Positions 62,087-64,000 of a stretch of 64,000 nucleotides of DNA are shown piece by piece. Positions within the stretch are counted from its first letter, which is position 1; each line of letters starts with the position of its first letter. Below the pieces are notes generated by a model, which worked only from the letters and a program-made list of their open reading frames with translations, searched no databases and was not told where the DNA came from. The stretch spans positions 248,001-312,000 of the forward strand of contig NZ_FNKO01000002.1 in assembly GCF_900100925.1 (NCBI RefSeq). Reading direction: 5' to 3'. The position numbers and the translations under genes were made by a program. Source of the DNA: Actinopolyspora saharensis (lineage in GTDB: Bacteria; Actinomycetota; Actinomycetes; Mycobacteriales; Pseudonocardiaceae).

Positions 62087-62281
62087 GTCCCCAGCGTAAC
62101 GAGCGGGCCACGCGGAGAAAGTCGGTGTGCCCGCCCGCGTGGCGAGAACACGCCGGGCGGGCACGCCGTGGACCGCCGGCTCGACGCACGCCCCGGGAAC
62201 GTCGCCCGGACGATTCCGGAACCGCCCGCGAGCCGGTAGGCCGATGCGCGCGGGCGCGCCTCGGCCGTCGGTTCGGATTGT

Positions 62282-62818
62282 TCAGAGGTCGCGGGTCAAC
62301 CACACCTCGTCGTGGAACTGCTCGTCACCGGTCCGCAGGGAGCGCGGCCAGCGCCCCCGTTCGGTCCAGCCCCGCTCGGAGTAGAACTGCTCCGTGGCCG
62401 CGTCCGAACGGGCCCGCAGGGTCAGCTGGGCCAACCCGAGCGCCACGGCGTGCGACTCGGCCGCGTCCAACAGCTGCTCTCCGACGCCGCGTTCGGAGAC
62501 CTGCGGGTCGACCAGCAACCACTCGACCTCGGCGCGGTGCCGCTCCACCGGGAACTCGCCCACGCGCAGCACCACCGCTCCCGCGAGCGTGTGCTGCTTG
62601 CCCGCGGTGAGGATGTGCCGCCGCTTCGGCCGCGTGGAGGCGTCGTCGACCACGCGCTGAGCCGTGTCCGTGAGCGTTTCCAGTTCGGTGTCTGCCGTGA
62701 ACCCGGTGGCACCACCCGCGACCGTCACCCTGCCGAGCAGGTCGGCCAGTGCCTGGGGCAGCTCGGGATGCGGCTGGTCGACCCGGTGGGGGCCGCTGAT
62801 GAATTCCTCTTCGCTCAT
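62282..62818 (-). CDS. GNAT family N-acetyltransferase
   Basis: The 178-residue protein has the GNAT acetyl-CoA site: [29 protein letters not shown], in two parts, near residues 95-122, followed by the strand [26 protein letters not shown] at 125-150. The first 60 residues are variable. GNATs acetylate amines, antibiotics or proteins; the substrate is unknown. Its ATG overlaps the ndk stop by 4 bp (ATGA), so it is coupled to ndk. It normally follows ndk in related genomes. Confidence 0.88.
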   Translation of the reverse strand: MSEEEFISGPHRVDQPHPELPQALADLLGRVTVAGGATGFTADTELETLTDTAQRVVDDASTRPKRRHILTAGKQHTLAGAVVLRVGEFPVERHRAEVEWLLVDPQVSERGVGEQLLDAAESHAVALGLAQLTLRARSDAATEQFYSERGWTERGRWPRSLRTGDEQFHDEVWLTRDL

Positions 62819-63231
62819 GCCTGCAGATCCGGGAACCAGAGCTTGAGCTCGCGCTCGGCCGACTCGGCGGAGTCGGAACCGTGCACGAGGTTGTACTGCA
62901 CTTCGAGACCGTAGTCGCCGCGCAGACTGCCCGCGTCCGCCTTCTCCACGGGGTCCGTTCCACCGGCGATCTGCCGGAAGGCCGCGATGGCCTTCGGGCC
63001 CTCCACGACGGCGGCGACGACGGGGCCGGAGGTGATGAACTCCAGCAGCGAGTTGAAGAACGGTTTCCCGTCGTGCTCGGCGTAGTGCTGCTCGGCGAGC
63101 TGCTGATCGACGTGGCGCATTTCCAGCGCGACGAGCTTGAGCCCCTTGCGCTCGATCCGGCTGATCACCTCACCGACCAGGCCTCGCTCGACGCCATCGG
63201 GTTTGACGAGGACGAGAGTGCGCTCGCTCAA
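62815..63231 (-). CDS. ndk: nucleoside diphosphate kinase
   Basis: The 138-residue enzyme transfers phosphate from ATP to nucleoside diphosphates via a phosphohistidine. The start [22 protein letters not shown] is diagnostic, and the catalytic histidine is in [16 protein letters not shown] near residue 117. It starts with TTG, preceded by AGGAGAAACCCG; upstream in-frame residues are not conserved. It leads the leftward ndk-GNAT pair. Confidence 0.97.
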   Translation of the reverse strand: MSERTLVLVKPDGVERGLVGEVISRIERKGLKLVALEMRHVDQQLAEQHYAEHDGKPFFNSLLEFITSGPVVAAVVEGPKAIAAFRQIAGGTDPVEKADAGSLRGDYGLEVQYNLVHGSDSAESAERELKLWFPDLQA

Positions 63232-63422
63232 CGGGTTTCTCCTACAAGTCCGGGGTCGCTGCGGACCCGGTCGACAACGCCGGGATTCCTCCCGTGTCAA
63301 GGGTATTCGCCACGTTTTCCCCCTCGATCCAGGGGGCGATTCCCGAAGTCCGGCCCGATTCGGTCGCGCTCTCGGGGGTGGTCCGCACGCGGTTGTCGCG
63401 GTAGCTTCCCCGATGATGTACC

Positions 63423-63434
63423 GACCAGCTGGTC
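63423..63434. promoter_or_regulatory. 12-bp palindrome upstream of the alcohol dehydrogenase gene
   Basis: GACCAGCTGGTC is a perfect palindrome, flanked by ACC and TGT, 29 bp upstream of the dehydrogenase ATG. Such ACCGACC-type palindromes are common TetR-family operators in actinobacteria. It is probably the operator for this gene; the regulator is not in the window. Confidence 0.4.
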
Positions 63435-63462
63435 TGTCGCCCGAGTGGTGAGGAGCTCAGGT

Positions 63463-64000
63463 ATGCGCGCCGCCGTACACACCGCCGTGAACGAGCCACT
63501 GCGCTTGGAGGACATCGAGCACGCGGCCCCTGCCGAGGACGAGGTGACCATCGACGTCGCCTCCTGCGGCGCCTGCCACTCGGACCTGCACGTCCGCAAG
63601 GGCGAGCTTCCGTTCCCGACTCCGGCCGTGCTCGGTCACGAGGTCGCGGGAACCGTCGGCGAGGTCGGGCGCGCGGTGAGCGGGCTCTCCCCCGGAGACC
63701 GCGTGGTCACCAGCTTCATCATGCCGTGCGGGCGCTGCGCCCGGTGCGCGGCGGGCGAGGAGGAGATCTGCCTGGACTTCTTCGCCTACAACAGGGCCAA
63801 GGGCCAGCTCTACGACGGCCGGAGCAGGTTGTCCCGCCCCGGCGGCGAACCGGTCTGGATGTACTCGATGGGCGGACTGGCCCAGCGCACGGTCACCCCG
63901 GCCACCTCGGTCTACCGGGTTCCGGACGGGGTCGAGCTCTCCGACGTGGCCGCGGTCGGCTGTTCGACGATGACGGCCTACGGAGCGCTGCGCCACGCGG
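63463..64000 (+). CDS. zinc-dependent alcohol dehydrogenase, N-terminal part
   Basis: The first 179 codons of a medium-chain dehydrogenase/reductase are present; the gene runs off the right edge. The catalytic zinc ligands (CGACHSDLH near residue 36, GHEVAG near 59) and the structural zinc loop CGRCARCAAGEEEIC near 87-101 are complete, and VGCSTMTAYGAL starts the coenzyme domain. It oxidises alcohols or reduces aldehydes with NAD(P); the substrate is unknown. ATG 63463 has GAGGAG 10 bases upstream. It is divergent from ndk and preceded by a palindromic operator candidate. Confidence 0.9.
   Translation, partial: MRAAVHTAVNEPLRLEDIEHAAPAEDEVTIDVASCGACHSDLHVRKGELPFPTPAVLGHEVAGTVGEVGRAVSGLSPGDRVVTSFIMPCGRCARCAAGEEEICLDFFAYNRAKGQLYDGRSRLSRPGGEPVWMYSMGGLAQRTVTPATSVYRVPDGVELSDVAAVGCSTMTAYGALRHA

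Overview
The window is about 70% GC, with strong G/C bias at third codon positions, frequent GTG and TTG starts and many 4-bp start/stop overlaps. Gene content (actinobacterial RNase E with an IF2-N-like head, RecQ with a phosphoribosyltransferase-like tail, a RamB-type regulator divergent from isocitrate lyase, DUF6230/DUF6114 proteins, order rplU-rpmA-obg-proB-proA-nadD-rsfS) points to a filamentous actinomycete, most likely Pseudonocardiales. Acid-rich proteins and a BCCT osmolyte transporter fit a salt-tolerant genus such as Actinopolyspora, but the genus is a guess.

Left part (1-12.6 kb, accessory): an FkbM-type methyltransferase, a secreted four-cysteine protein, then two adjacent genes encoding 1759 and about 792 residues. 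Together these carry five ADP-ribosylglycohydrolase (DraG-like) domains, two with intact or nearly intact metal motifs and three degenerate, behind an N-terminal domain resembling type VII-secretion-associated/SseB-like proteins. A crotonase, an orphan barstar-like protein and two very small membrane proteins follow. A structured intergenic repeat occurs twice here and once more, inverted, near 49 kb.

Metabolic part (12.8-29 kb): a valine-catabolic operon (mmsA, acyl-CoA dehydrogenase, 3-hydroxyisobutyryl-CoA hydrolase, mmsB), isocitrate lyase with a divergent, probably leaderless RamB-type regulator, a BCCT transporter, a LysR regulator, a sulfatase translationally coupled to its formylglycine-generating enzyme, and an OsmC protein.

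Right part (29-64 kb, conserved backbone read mostly leftward): ndk, GNAT, two radical-SAM-family proteins, rne, rplU, rpmA, obg, proB, proA, nadD, rsfS, a histidine phosphatase, degV, comEA, comEC, holA and lepA. Inserted into it are a DUF6230/DUF6114 trio, a recQ-type helicase, a TetR-P450-ferredoxin cassette with an 18-bp palindrome, a tyrosine-recombinase remnant, threonine synthase under a canonical SAM-I riboswitch, rpsT, and an SPFH/ribbon-helix-helix pair whose promoter overlaps an inverted repeat. A zinc alcohol dehydrogenase runs off the right edge.

No rRNA, tRNA, CRISPR array or intact insertion sequence was seen. The most unusual content is the five-domain DraG array, followed by the SAM-I switch in front of thrC, the dispersed repeat and the DUF6230 trio.
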